Shown: positions 35,506-46,385 of the stretch, one piece after another
Layout of the letters: each line of letters opens with the position of its first letter
Numbering within the stretch: the first letter of the stretch is position 1
From: Leptobrachium leishanense
Taxonomy: Eukaryota > Chordata > Amphibia > Anura > Megophryidae
Assembly: GCA_009667805.1 (NCBI GenBank)
Contig: CM019072.1
Span: 36,201,519 to 36,265,518, forward strand
Reading direction: 5' to 3'
Length of the DNA stretch: 64,000 nt
Notes under the pieces: model-generated
Databases searched by the model: none
What the model was told of the DNA's origin: nothing
The model's input: the letters and a program-made list of their open reading frames with translations, nothing else
Translations under genes and position numbers: made by a program

Positions 35506-36879
35506 CCAAAATGGAGCAAAATGTTAGGGCTAGGGATAACTCTAAACCTGAAACAAGTAAAAATATTAATGTAACCCTAGGTATGGAAAAAGATGCTATA
35601 TTTTGGCCCAAAGCAACCAACATTTTAGGCCTTTTTCAAGATGCAGATTTTTTACCACTTCATTTTGTGATGCTGCTTTTCTTCAGGTATTTTTCCATAT
35701 AATATCAAAACCTTAAAAAAAACCTGCATAAAAAAAATTAAGTTGTGTCCAATGACACCTCACTTGACCTGCTGGGATGTAAAGAATGGAGATACAGCGA
35801 ACCAAAGGACCCCCGCTCTGCTTGCAGCTATGCGATGGCTTCTGTTTCAGATTAACCAATGCGTAATGACGCATTGCGCATCACCGCCACATTTGCTCCC
35901 AGCGTGGAATAAATGAGAAGGTGAGTTAGTACCAGCAGTGGAATATGTTGGTGCCATATAACAAAAAAAGAGATCGGTATACCAACCAAGCAGCGGCAAT
36001 AGAAGTATAATTTAAAACGTAACCTTTAATGGTTTATATCAATAAAACTCAGACCTAACACACATATAAGGTGAATAGTGAAAGACCCATGCAGAGGGGT
36101 GCGTCAATGAGAGTGCCAGCACACATATAGGGTTTTAAGGTTATAAATGAAAGCAATATTCTCGCGAGTGAAAAAGCAGGAATAAGGCATATAGATCGAT
36201 TTAGACCTTCAGAGATTAGGTTTTAGTTGAAAAGTAAAACCAGACATTACGCTCGACGCTTTTCGCTGTAAGCACAGCTTTTTCAAGAGTGGTGCTCTCT
36301 ATCTGAGAGGCTGTTATTTATACCCTGTCCTTAGCGGCAGGGTACCGGAAGAAAGCCGGTTCTTAATTGTAACCGTGTAAGAATTCCCGCGATTCGTCGC
36401 GTATAGCGATACGTCATCGCTGGGCGTCAGGATCAGCTAATCTCCATGGTGATGAGTAAACGGAACACTAGGATCAGAGGGTCTGCCCCTATTTTAACCC
36501 AATCATGGGTAGGGAGCTGCCTGAAGACTTCGATTCAAAAGTGGCCAGATTATATTAGTTGGATAAATGTATAAATCCGAATGAAGGTACTAGCATAGTT
36601 AACCATTAACCAATCGTGCAGAGAACGATTAATATGGCTCTGTCTATGTAATTCGTAATAAGAAAATAAATAAAAACGTAACCGGCCTTTGGTTATGACC
36701 CATGCAGAACTTCTCGCCATTGGTCGTGTCTACGAAAAATATATTATCGCAAAACGTAGTGGGTAACTCGTTACTACATATACAAATGACAAGGATTGAA
36801 GAAGGCATCCCTATCTAGACCCAATGGCCGGTATAGAGTTAGCAACTTACATTGAATATATTTTGATTGTATTGTGATT

Positions 36880-37115
36880 GAACACCAACTGCCACCAACT
36901 ATTTTGGGGATCAGTCATTTCTACAAAATATCTGGGAATTGTTGTAATCTTTGTGTTCTCACTGCCACCAGCAATTGTGGGGGTCTCATTTCTACAAAAT
37001 ATCTGGGAATTGTTCTAATCTTTGTGTTCTCACTGCCACCAACTATTTTAGGGGTCAGTCATTTATACAAAATATCTGGGAATTATTCTAATCTTTGTGT
37101 TCTCCCTGCACTCTT
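36880..37115 (+). repeat. Three tandem copies of a ~75-base unit
   Basis: The unit starts 'actgccaccaactatttt', continues 'ggggtcagtcatttctac' and 'aaaatatctgggaattgtt', then 'ctaatctttgtgttctc'. Three copies with small changes lie in the loop of the inverted-arm element. Confidence 0.75.
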
Positions 37116-37523
37116 CCACAATACCACAAAAGGGTTACGGTGTGAAGGCACTTGCTGCCACCAAAGCCACAATATTTGGCTGCACTGACACTGATGCCTA
37201 TATTACCAGATTCATATCATTTAAATTTTTTGAACCGCAGGGTCCAATCCTGCACTCTTCCACAATACTAGAGAGGGGTTACGGTGTGACGGCACTGTTG
37301 CCGACACTAAAGGCCCAATTTTAAAGCACCTATTGTTACTTTCATCCAAAGCCTGCATGAGTTTCACCATAATTTAGCCAAAAAAATCACTAAACTTGTT
37401 CTACGTGTCCTAAAATGTCTCCTTTTTTAATACAGACTGCTGCCCCAAGCAGTTGTTTATGAATAGATTAAAGGAAAACCGTTTACCGTCATTTGAAAAG
37501 GTCATTTTTTTGTTTTTAAATGT

Positions 37524-37824
37524 TTCTATACATCCTAAAATCCGCCACTTCATGGGCAGGTTATGGGGACCTCCTAGGCACGATATTTGAAGGAATTTTT
37601 CGTTTTTATTCTTAACCCTTATTTCATGGAAAACTCACTGTTCCTTTAAAAACTTGTTTTTAAACTTTTTTCCTTGTTTCCTGTCCCGCAGGGCACTACC
37701 CGGACCCCCATACACCTTTTATGGAAAATATCTTGCATATATGGCCTCTTGCAGGGCACTCTAAAAATTTAACTTTTGAGTCCCATTGACTTGTATTGAG
37801 TTCGGTTGGGGGTGTTCGGCTCAT
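37524..37824 (+). mobile_element. 3' fragment of the TAGGGATGA hAT
   Basis: Follows 25577-25935 of the hAT at 23771-25935 closely ('ggcaggttatggggacctcc', 'cttgtattgagttcg') and ends CTCATCCCTA. The next bases CTCCCTAC match the expected target in the inverted arm (36512-36519 complement), but no left end is found, so the 5' part is deleted. Confidence 0.75.
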
Positions 37825-37877
37825 CCCTACTCCCTACCCGTGATTGGGTTAAAATAGGGGCAGACCTTTTGATCCTA

Positions 37878-38770
37878 CAGGGTTATCCAAAGAGATTCGA
37901 AAAGTCACCGCACGTTCGGTGACTTTTCGTTCTCTTCAATTCGGTTCCTTTTGCCGATTGCATTTCGGTGACCCTGCGGTGTATTCAGCAAAGAGCACAG
38001 GGTCCCCGAATTGCAGGGAAAAGCTGCCGAAAACCTGACGAAAACTAACCGAATGCATGCTGAAAACAAGCAAAAACATCTGGATTAACCTTCGAAAAAG
38101 CGAACAGGAGCCGAATATGAGCCGAATCACACAGAGCCGAAGCAGCTGTGACGTAGAGGAGGCAGTGAATAAATTAGAAAAACCATTTGTATGAATCTGG
38201 GAAAAGAAACGCTGTTTGCAAAGAAACTACTGAGCGAAAATGTCTGAAATTTTCACAGGAGGTCCAGGGAATGATAATAAAGAGGGCTGTTACAGAAAAA
38301 ATAAGTTAACTGAAAAAATAAAAAAAAAAAAAATCAGACTTTTTAAAAAAAAAAAATCTGAAAAATGCTTAAAGTATCCTAAAAATCTATAAATACAGAG
38401 ACTTTTTGCTGCAGAATTTTATAATGAACGGTTTATTATATATTGAATTAAAATGGGAATATTTTTTAACATTGAAGCCTATGGGATTCTCCTGAATAAA
38501 TTTTGCCGAATTAAACCACCGAATGGCAGGGCATCAGCGAACCTTTCACTGCTGGTTTTCGTTCTCTGAATAGCCGAAGCAGTGCTTTTCATGGGGATTT
38601 CACTGCCCTCGAACAGGCACCGAACAGGCACCGTATGTTCAGGCAATTCGCCAGGATTTGGCGATTGCCTGCTCTCTGGATAGCCGAATGGTCAGGAAAG
38701 GTAACCGAATGCTGATTTTCAGCATTCGGTTACCTTTCTCAAGCAATTCGGATCTCTTTGGATAACCCTG
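37878..38770 (+). mobile_element. Family G, copy 2, 893 bp
   Basis: Termini CAGGGTTATCCAAAGAGA / complement. TSD CTA at 37875-37877 and 38771-38773. The opposite arm (36475-36482 region, complement gatcctagtgttcc) shows the uninterrupted site with a single CTA, proving a 3-bp duplication. Both subterminal hairpins are present (37898-37929, 38699-38736). Confidence 0.9.
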
Positions 38771-39810
38771 CTAGTGTTCCGTTTACTCGTCACCATGGAG
38801 ATTAGCTGATCCTGACGCCCAGCGATGACGTATCGCTATACGCGACGAATCGCAGGAATTCTTACACCGGTTACAATTAAGAACCGGCTTTCTTCCGGTA
38901 CCCTGCCGCTAAGGACAGGGTATAAATAACAGCCTCTCAGTCAGATAGGGAGCACCACTCTTGAAAAAGCTGTGCTTACAGCGAAACGCGTTGAGCGTAA
39001 TGTCTGGTTTTACTTTTTAACTGTTTTTGTTATACATGCATGGGTGTCGTACTGATTGGGAAGTTTTGGCCGTTACTTGAACGAGCTAACTGGGTAACGT
39101 AGGAACCGCTGAGGTTAGCACAGAGCGGTATTGTATTTATGAGGAATCCCTCGTTATTTCTAGCCACTACCAACCTCTATTTACTCCCTATGTGTCAACT
39201 GATTGAGGTATATTCCTCATTTAAGGACAACACCTCACAACTGTATGCAATACCAGCACCATAGGGTATATGAAATCTAATCTCTGAAGGTCTAAATCGA
39301 TCTATATGCCTTATTCCTGGCTTTTCTCACGCGCGAGAATATTGCTTTCATTTATAACCTTAAAACCCTATATGTGTGCTGGCACTCTCATTGACGCACC
39401 CCTCTGCATGGGTCTTTCACTATTCACCTTATATGTGTGTTAGGTCTGAGTTTTATTGATATAAACCATTAAAGGTTACGTTTTAAATTATACTTCTATT
39501 GCCGCTGCTTGGTTGGTATACCGATCTCTTTTTGTGTTTGTGAACGAGTTTTTTCTCGGGGTTATGTCCCCTTTGGCAATAGTATCCTGCGGTACTTTCC
39601 ATACCAATTTCTCCTGTTGCTGCCATATAACCTCTGAAAATTAATAATCTACTCACACTCAATAAGGACGATTTGGCACAGACATCCCTGAAAGAAACAG
39701 ATGACTTTCTGCCTCTCATTGGCTTACAGCGGACTGATATTCAAAGCACAAGTGATCAGGGTCGAGCTACGAAGCAACACTGGATATGTTATGTTGTATG
39801 GCATGATTAA

Positions 39811-40178
39811 GGCTGGTGCACACTAGGCTTTTTTTGTGCGCACTAACGCGTGTTAAAATGCACTTACCGGCATGCGTCGCAGCATATAATTACGCGGACA
39901 GAGAAGAACACACGCATAACACGCTCGCGGGCGACGTCCGTCATGGAAACACCAGGGCTTGTGCGCTAGTGTTAGTGATGCGACATTGGCCACGTGCTGA
40001 ACGTCAAATGTCAAAAGCTTTTTTTTTTTCATTCAACTCAAATTCTGTTTTTACGACGTGCGTCAAAATTAACGCATCGTCTGGCGTCTACCATCTCTTC
40101 CGTCATTTCTAACGTATGGGTGCGTCGTTTTTAAAGCACGCTAGTGCGCACAAAAAAATGCCTAGTGTGCACCCGGCC
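39811..40178. mobile_element. Harbinger-type MITE H1, copy a, 368 bp
   Basis: Ends GGCTGGTGCACACTAGGC and GGCCGGGTGCACACTAGGC (complement of the right end); 3-bp duplication TAA at 39808-39810 and 40179-40181. TWA duplications with GGC/GGG-start termini fit the PIF/Harbinger superfamily. CpG-rich interior without a transposase. Confidence 0.82.
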
Positions 40179-40313
40179 TAAGATCTTAAGGGCCGAAATG
40201 TCTCCTTTGTCCATGGTATACTCCAATAAAGATCCCTGTATACTACACCTGGAGTGCCTTTCATTTTCCTGGAATTGGCTTACAGATGGGGTCTGCCACC
40301 ATGGCCCTCCAGA

Positions 40314-42764
40314 CAGGGGCGGATCCAGAGACTAGTCTCGGGAGGGGCACTGACAGAAAATAAGGGGTTTTAGGAGAGAGCCCGACTCACGAGAATTTAC
40401 AGAGGGCCCAGCTCATAGGAGTTTACAATAAAGAGGAGCAGAGGGTCCGGCTCACAGGAGCTTACAATCTAGAGGAGCAGAGGGCCCGGCTCACGGGAGT
40501 TTACAATCTAGAGGAGCAGAGGGCCCGGCTCACAGGAGCTTACAATCTAGAGGAGCAGAGGGTCCGGCTCACAGGAGCTTACAATCTAGAGGAGCAGAGG
40601 GCCCGGCTCACAGGAGTTTACAATCAAGAGGAGCAGAGGGTCCGGCTCACAGGAGTTTACAATCAAGAGGAGCAGAGGGTCCAGCTCACAGGAGCTTACA
40701 ATCTAGAGGAGCAGAGGGTCCGGCTCACAGGAGTTTACAATCAAGAGGAGCAGAGGGCCCGGCACACAGGAGTTTACAATCTAGAGGAGCAGAGGTCACA
40801 CATGAGCTTACAATCTAGAGGAGCAGAGGGCACCCAGGAGCTTACAATCTAGAGGAGCAGAGGGCACCCAGGAGTTTACAATCTAGAGGAGCAGAGGGCA
40901 CCCAGGAGCTTACAATCTAGAGGAGCAGAGGGCACCCAGGAGCTTACAATCTAGAGGAGCAGAGGGCACACATGAGTTTACAATCTAGAGGAGCAGAGGG
41001 CACCCAGGAGCTTAAAATCTAGAGGAGCAGAGGGCACACATGAGTTTACAATCTAGAGGAGCAGAGGACACCCAGGATTTTACAATCTAGAGGAGCAGAG
41101 GGCACCCAGGATTTTACAATCTAGAGGAGCAGAGGGCACCCAGGAGCTTACAATCTAGAGAAGCAGAGGACACCCAGGAGCTTACAATCTAGAGGAGCAG
41201 AGGGCACCCAGGATCTTACAATCTAGAGGAGCAGAGGGCACCCAGGAGCTTACAATCTAGAGGAGCAGTTACAGACTCACAATCTAGAGGAGCAGAGGGC
41301 CCGGCTCACAGGAGCTTACAATCTAGAGGAGCAGAGGGCCGGCTCACAGGAGTTTACAATCTAGAGGAGCAGAGGGCCTGGCTCATAGGAGCTTACAATC
41401 TAGAGGAGCAGAGGGCCCGGCTCACAGGAGTTTACAATCTAGAGGAGCAGAGGGCCCAGCTCACAGGAGTTTACAATCTAGAGGAGCAGAGGGTCCGGCT
41501 CACAGGAGCTTACAATCTAGAGGAGCAGAGGGTCTGGCTCACAGGAGCTTACATTCTAGAGGAGCAGAGGGCCCGGCTCACAGGAGCTTGCAATCTAGAG
41601 GAGCAGAGGGTCCAGCTCACAGGAGTTTACAATCTAGAGGAGCAGAGGGTCCGGCTCACAGGAGTTTACAATCTAGAGGAGAAGAGGGTCCAGCTCACAG
41701 GAGTTTACAATCTAGAGGAGCAGAGGGCCCGGCTCACAGGAGTTTACAATCTAGAGGAGCAGAGGGCCTGGCTCACAGGAGCTTACAATCTAGAGGAGCA
41801 GAGGGTCCGGCTCACAGGAGTTTACAAGCTAGAGGAGCAGAGGGCCCGGCTCACGGGAGTTTACAATCTAGAGGAGCAGAGGGCCCAGCTCACAGGAGTT
41901 TACAATCTAGAGGAGCAGAGGGCCCAGCTCACAGGAGTTTACAATCTAGAGGAGCAGAGGGTCCGGCTCACAGGAGTTTACAATCTAGAGGAGCAGAGGG
42001 CCCGGCTCACAGGAGCTTACAATCTAGAGGAGCAGAGGGCCCGGTTTACAGGAGTTTACAATCTAGAGGAGCAGAGGGCCTGGCTCACAGGAGTTTACAA
42101 TCTAGAGGAGCAGAGGGCACACATGAGTTTACAATCTAGAAGAGCAGAGGGCCTAGCACACAGGAGCTTATAATCTAGAGGAGCAGAGGGCACACATGAT
42201 TTTACAATCTAGAGGAGCAGAGGGCACCCAGGAGTTTACAATCTAGAGGAGCAGAGGGCACCCAGGAGTTTACAATCTAGAGGAGCAGAGGGCACCCAGG
42301 ATCTTACAATCTAGAGGAGCAGAGGGCACCCAGGAGCATATCTGAGAGGTTTATTACTGTGCAGCTCTAGCTTTCTTATACACCCTGCAGGAAGGATCAA
42401 ACTCTCAGGGACCCATTACTTACCTCCCTGGTGTCCCTGCATGGAGGCTCCAGCCCCCTCTCTCCTCTGATCCTGTTGCTCAGCGCAGCCTCAGATCCAG
42501 CCCTTTCCTGTGGCTGTCAGGCAGTCATGGAAGGAGACAGGCTCAGCCACATGGTCACCGGAAAAGGATCACCACGTGACACGCCCCTGACTCTTGACTG
42601 GGAGGGGCAATCCTCAGTGCTTCTGCGCAGTGTGTGCCTCTGCAAATCACCATGTCTGCATTCACTGCACACATTGCGATTTGAGTTCTGAAGGTCAGCC
42701 TGGCATCTGCACTGCTCGGGGGGGGGGGCAAGTGCCCCGTTGCCCCCCCCTGGATCCGCCACTG
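40314..42764. mobile_element. hAT-type element, 2.5 kb, filled by a minisatellite
   Basis: Ends CAGGGGCGGATCCAG and CAGTGGCGGATCCAGG (complement of the right end). Exact 8-bp duplication CCTCCAGA at 40306-40313 and 42765-42772, lying in the older MITE. About 2 kb of the 2.45 kb is tandem repeat; the rest (42346-42764) includes CpG-rich sequence and no transposase. Confidence 0.9.
40370..42345 (+). repeat. Minisatellite, 39-base and 34-base units
   Basis: About 54 copies around the constant core ttacaatctagaggagcaga. Two unit types alternate in blocks: a 39-base form containing 'gggcccggctcacagga' and a 34-base form containing 'gggcacccagga'. Because 39 = 3 x 13, the first type gives the 183-codon open frame at 41588-42139 (QSRGAEGPAHRSL repeated); it has no sign of being a gene. 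The core resembles 'gagcttacaatctagatgag' in the L2 3' region at 26938. Confidence 0.95.
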
Positions 42765-42911
42765 CCTCCAGATGTTTTGCAACTACATCTCCCATGATGG
42801 TTTGCTGCTCATTAGCTTGGCTGAGCCCCATGGGTCCAAAGCTCCGAAATATCTAGCGGGCCAAGGTTGCCGATCTGTGGCTTAAAGGGACAAAATAATA
42901 ATGACGTTTAA

Positions 42912-43286
42912 GGCCGGGTGCACACTAGCGTTTTCTTCTGCGCACTAGCGTGCGTTATGACGCTCTTTATGACGTGCTTTGTAGCATGTAATTACGCGGA
43001 TAGAGAAGAACACTCGTAGTACGCGCACAACGCATAAAGTGCACTGAAGACAGCCGTCATGGAAACACCAAGGCTTTTGCGCTAGGATTGACGCGACGTT
43101 GGCCGCGTGCTGAACGTCAAATTTCAAAAGCCCAGCTTTTTTTTTTTCATTCGACTCAAATTCAGTTTTTACGACGTGCGTCAAAATTAACGCATCGTCT
43201 GACGTCTACCAATCTCTTCCGTCATAAAGTGCGTCCTTTTTAATGCACGCTAGTGCGCAGAAGAAAACGCTAGTGTGCACCCTGCC
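42912..43286. mobile_element. Harbinger-type MITE H1, copy b, 375 bp
   Basis: Ends GGCCGGGTGCACACTAGCG and GGCAGGGTGCACACTAGCG (complement of the right end); duplication TAA at 42909-42911 and 43287-43289. The interior matches copy a ('cattcgactcaaattcagtt', 'aaattaacgcatcgtc'). Confidence 0.85.
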
Positions 43287-43289
43287 TAA

Positions 43290-43715
43290 GGCTGGGGTCA
43301 GACGAACGCAGTGTGAACGTGCGTTTAGCCGCACTTTATTATGGCTGTGGTAGCAGCAAATGACGTCCAATGATGGCCAACATACAAAGTACGGCCGCAC
43401 AAAAGTGCGGCCACACAACACAAGCGGCAAACGAACGCATTTTTGCAAGAACATCTAACCACTAGTACTGACGCACAGAGTGCGCTGCGTCGGAATAGTG
43501 GCGTGTGTGCGTGATTTGGAGACGTCAGACGCTGCACATGTCCGGCCTACATAACGTCCAGACACCCAAAGTTTCCTGGTTTGGATCCGTATAAAATCAC
43601 GGCTGTAATTGTGCACCGTATGACCACTATCGTGTCTTCCGTCAAAAAGTGCGTCCATGCGTCCGACGCACTTATTGATGGAAGACGAGAAAAATGCGTT
43701 AGTCTGACCCTAGCC
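43290..43715. mobile_element. Harbinger-type MITE H2, copy c, 426 bp
   Basis: Ends GGCTGGGGTCAGACGAACGC and GGCTAGGGTCAGACTAACGC (complement of the right end). The left TAA is shared with the preceding H1 element; the right flank is TTG, a changed copy. Confidence 0.85.
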
Positions 43716-43790
43716 TTGGATGGTTGGTGATATGTAGAGAGGGTGCTTGTCCAAAAATTTTAGGCACCACAGAAAAAACACGGTTTAGAC

Positions 43791-43925
43791 CAGGGTTATC
43801 AAACTCTCTGCCCCCCAGGTTGTGAGGCCTACAATCCCCAGAATTCTTCCACTTTAATAAATGACCGATGAATCATGGGAGTCGTATTTCAGAAACATCT
43901 GAGGTACTGGAGTTCGACACCTCTG
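43791..43925. mobile_element. hAT-like MITE, 135 bp
   Basis: Ends CAGGGTTATCAAACTCTCTG and CAGAGGTGTCGAACTCC (complement of the right end). Duplication GTTTAGAC (43783-43790) / TTTTAGAC (43926-43933), one mismatch. Confidence 0.82.
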
Positions 43926-44269
43926 TTTTAGACCCCCCCCCTCTTATAAAAAAAAAATGGACAGGTGGCTGCTATCTTCAAGGATCACCATCACCTTTCT
44001 ATTCCATGTACCATTATGGAATTGTTGACTTGCCATTTTAAAGACCAGACATATAATATCAGGTGTATAAATGTTGAATTGTATATACACACAAACGTGA
44101 CACATTGGGATTGTGCTCCCCTTGGCACAGTTTTGTGATACTTTCCACATCCAGATCAGATAATATTTGCTTTTTGTTTTATGCGGATTTTTTATTTACT
44201 AGGTAAATAATGTGTCTGACAATCTGAAATCAACCCCATTGAATCCCACAGTCAGCCATTATCACGTGC

Positions 44270-44505
44270 TCACTTCTCCCGATGCATACCGGGCATTGTA
44301 GTCCGTAGTGTCTTTTTAAAATGTCTCATCTACAGGTTTCCCCATTATGTAAAAGCGAATGTATTATAAATGGATTTTACTTTTTGCTCGGGAAAGCCCA
44401 ATCGTGCAAGTATGGTTAGATCTAAATAAATCGGGTTAAAATGTGATAAACAACAGAGAGCGGACTACATTTCCCTTGAGTCCCAGCGCAAGCAACATGG
44501 CGACC
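44270..44505 (+). promoter_or_regulatory. Housekeeping-type promoter
   Basis: Two ZNF143/Staf-like sites: ACTACATTTCCCTTGAG (44464-44480) and, on the complement, GGACTACAATGCCCGG (44289-44304). A YY1-like AACATGGCG lies at 44494-44502, just inside a likely transcript start. TATA is absent. These sites are typical of vertebrate CpG or housekeeping promoters. Regulatory role is inferred. Confidence 0.5.
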
Positions 44506-44565
44506 GTACGCCGGTTGTCGCCATGACGACAGCATGACGGTTGTCAGGGCCGGTGTTGAGGAAAG
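44490..44565 (+). other. Candidate first exon with splice donor
   Basis: Short ATG frames start at 44496 (9 codons) and 44534 (open to the end). The exon would end GAGGAAAG|GTAATG at 44565/44566, a good donor. From the ATG at 44534 the reading is MTVVRAGVEE, leaving two bases of a codon. It could be coding or a 5' leader for the exon at 49924. No homology was recognised. Confidence 0.4.
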
Positions 44566-44966
44566 GTAATGCGTGAGAATGTTGTTGTAATGGCTGATGG
44601 ATCATTTTATGTAACGTGTGATGTTGCCCTGTGCCTGCTCCCGAGTAAGACCTGGTTTACAAGAGGGAACTGGTCGCTATTAACTGAGAGACGCCAGTGA
44701 ATGACGTCATGGACATAAATAACAGCAGGAAAGCGTCTCTAGGGATGGAAGGCTGTCATCCCTATCCAAGTAGTTGGGATGTGGGAGTTTCCAGAGCAAC
44801 CATAATCCTTAGGACACACAGCACTGATACAGAACGAGGAGCTGGCCATGAAATGTGCTGCCCTGCTTTATAACTGTCTGAAGTGACCGCTCTGAGGTCA
44901 TACTTTTGGGTGTCCCTCCCCCCCATTGTTACCGGAATCTGCTAGGTTTGTAACCGGAGTCAATCC

Positions 44967-46258
44967 GGTTCACTTCATTAACGGCGCCGGACCAGACACA
45001 AGCAAGGATTGTCCAAACACGAGTCTCTTCAGGAAAGGCAAGATCTTTATTGTGTCGTCACACAAGTGCTCACACAGGATTGAATCTCTAAAAGTGAGCC
45101 CCTCTTTCACCCCGTGTAAGGGGTCTTATACTCAAAAATACGTAATTAGGTACATCCCAATTAGCCCACCTCCCGCTGACACTTTATTCCATCCCACGTG
45201 GGTTAATACCTCCCATCATTAGCATAAACACAAAGAACATTCCACATTTAACTATAAATTGATACACTTCATGTTAGTTTGACAGTATGTGATTTGTTTG
45301 TGCTGTCTTTCTCCGGCCAGCGCCTCCCTCCCTGTTGGCTTTGTTTATTCAGATAGCCAGGGACCTGGTCTGTTTTCTGTGCTCCTTTGTTCTCTAACAC
45401 ATTGCTCTGACCTTGCTTCATTCATAAATCTTTCTGTCTTTTTATGCCAAGAGCTGGCCGGATCTTGCCTGATTTCTTGTTAGCTTTTCTAATCTACCAC
45501 GCATTCCTTAAATTCTACGTGAGCTCAGCTCTTCTCTTCTAAATGAAATCTATTCTATTTACTTGGTGAACCAATATTCTGAACAAGATGGCTGCCTGGC
45601 TTATGGTGGCAACCATCTTCCAGCCTGGTTCTCCTTCAGGTTCACTCACCACGAAGCCGGACCGGACACAAGCAAGGATTGTCTGAACACGAGTCTCTTC
45701 AGGAAAGGCAAACTTTATTAGTGACGTCACACAATGCTCACACAGGATTAAATCGCAAAGAGTGAGCCCCGAACTCACCCCAACAAGGGGTTTTATACCC
45801 CGAATACATAATTAGGTACATCCCAATTAGCCCACCTCCCGGTGACCCTATCCCACCCCACGTGGGTTAGTACCTCCCTTGGTTAATTACAAAGGCATTC
45901 CATACATTGGCCGTAAATTGGCAAACTTCATGTTAGTCTGACAGTTCGTGATTTGTTGCGGCACTCAATCCGGGCCGTGCCCACCTCCCCAGAGCCTATG
46001 TTTATTTGTCACAGATAAGACATGGTCTGTTTTCTACGCTCTCTTTGTCTCTCTGCAGGCCTTTGTGCCAAGAGCGGCCCGGATCTTCCTCAATTTTAAT
46101 TGCTTCTCTGCTAATCTAACACATTCCTAAAATTCTATGTAAGCTTTATTCTAGTTTCTACTGAAATCTACCTAGTTATTTTCAAGTGAACCAATATTCT
46201 GAACAAGATGGCCGCCTGGCTCATAATGGCGACCATCTTCCAGCCTGATTCCACTTCA
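44967..46258 (-). repeat. Tandem duplication, 672 + 620 bp, LTR-like
   Basis: Two direct copies, 44967-45638 and 45639-46258, both starting ggttcact and ending cttca. They share 'gacacaagcaaggattgtc', 'cacgagtctcttcagg', 'acatcccaattagccc' and 'ccaatattctgaacaagatg'. Read on the minus strand each has an AATAAA signal (complement of tttatt at about 45046 and 45714). This looks like two adjacent LTRs without internal sequence, but TG...CA ends are not clear. Confidence 0.65.
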
Positions 46259-46297
46259 CCATCATGTCTAATAAGCTAATTTCTTTATTTTTCACAG

Positions 46298-46385
46298 CTC
46301 AAAGATGGTAGACCCTCTGTGGTCCCTTACATGTGCTGGTGGACAGCAAATGAAAAAATCTGGGCGCTATCGCCTCCTTAAATGA
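46298..46385 (+). other. Candidate small exon, in frame with 44565 donor
   Basis: A strong acceptor (tttctttatttttcacag) precedes CTCAAAGATGG. Joining the 44565 donor to this acceptor keeps the frame opened at 44534; it runs on through SKMVDPLWSLTCAGGQQ and stops at TGA 46383-46385, for a total of ~39 codons. The phase match is suggestive but has a one-in-three chance. No homology recognised. It is probably an alternative or spurious exon. Confidence 0.25.

Larger units (their letters stand above)
35968..39533. mobile_element. Element with long inverted arms, 3.6 kb
   Basis: The left arm (35968-36515) and right arm (37825-37877 plus 38771-39533) are near-identical inverted copies starting at agagatcggtataccaacca and running inward to 'ccatgattgggttaaaata'. 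The right arm is split by a family-G insertion at 37878-38770; the left arm lacks ~245 bases present in the right (about 39025-39265). The arm contains 'gctgtgcttacagcgaaacg'. The loop holds a hAT fragment and short tandem repeats. No transposase was seen and no target duplication established; foldback element or inverted duplication are both possible. Confidence 0.7.
40283..42877. mobile_element. hAT-like MITE split by a larger hAT
   Basis: The outer halves are 40283-40313 and 42773-42877: ends CAGATGGGGTCTGCCACC and CAGATCGGCAACCTTGGC (complement), with 'actacatctcccatgatgg' inside. Flanks ttggctta and tggcttaa share 7 bases. Without the inner element it is ~136 bp, like the MITE at 5689-5824. 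Confidence 0.75.

Noticed and set aside
40370..42345. CRISPR-like regular repeats, and a 183-codon repeat protein
   Set aside because: Units abut directly without unique spacers, and the genome is eukaryotic. The open frame exists only because 39 is divisible by 3; it has no start context, promoter or domain.
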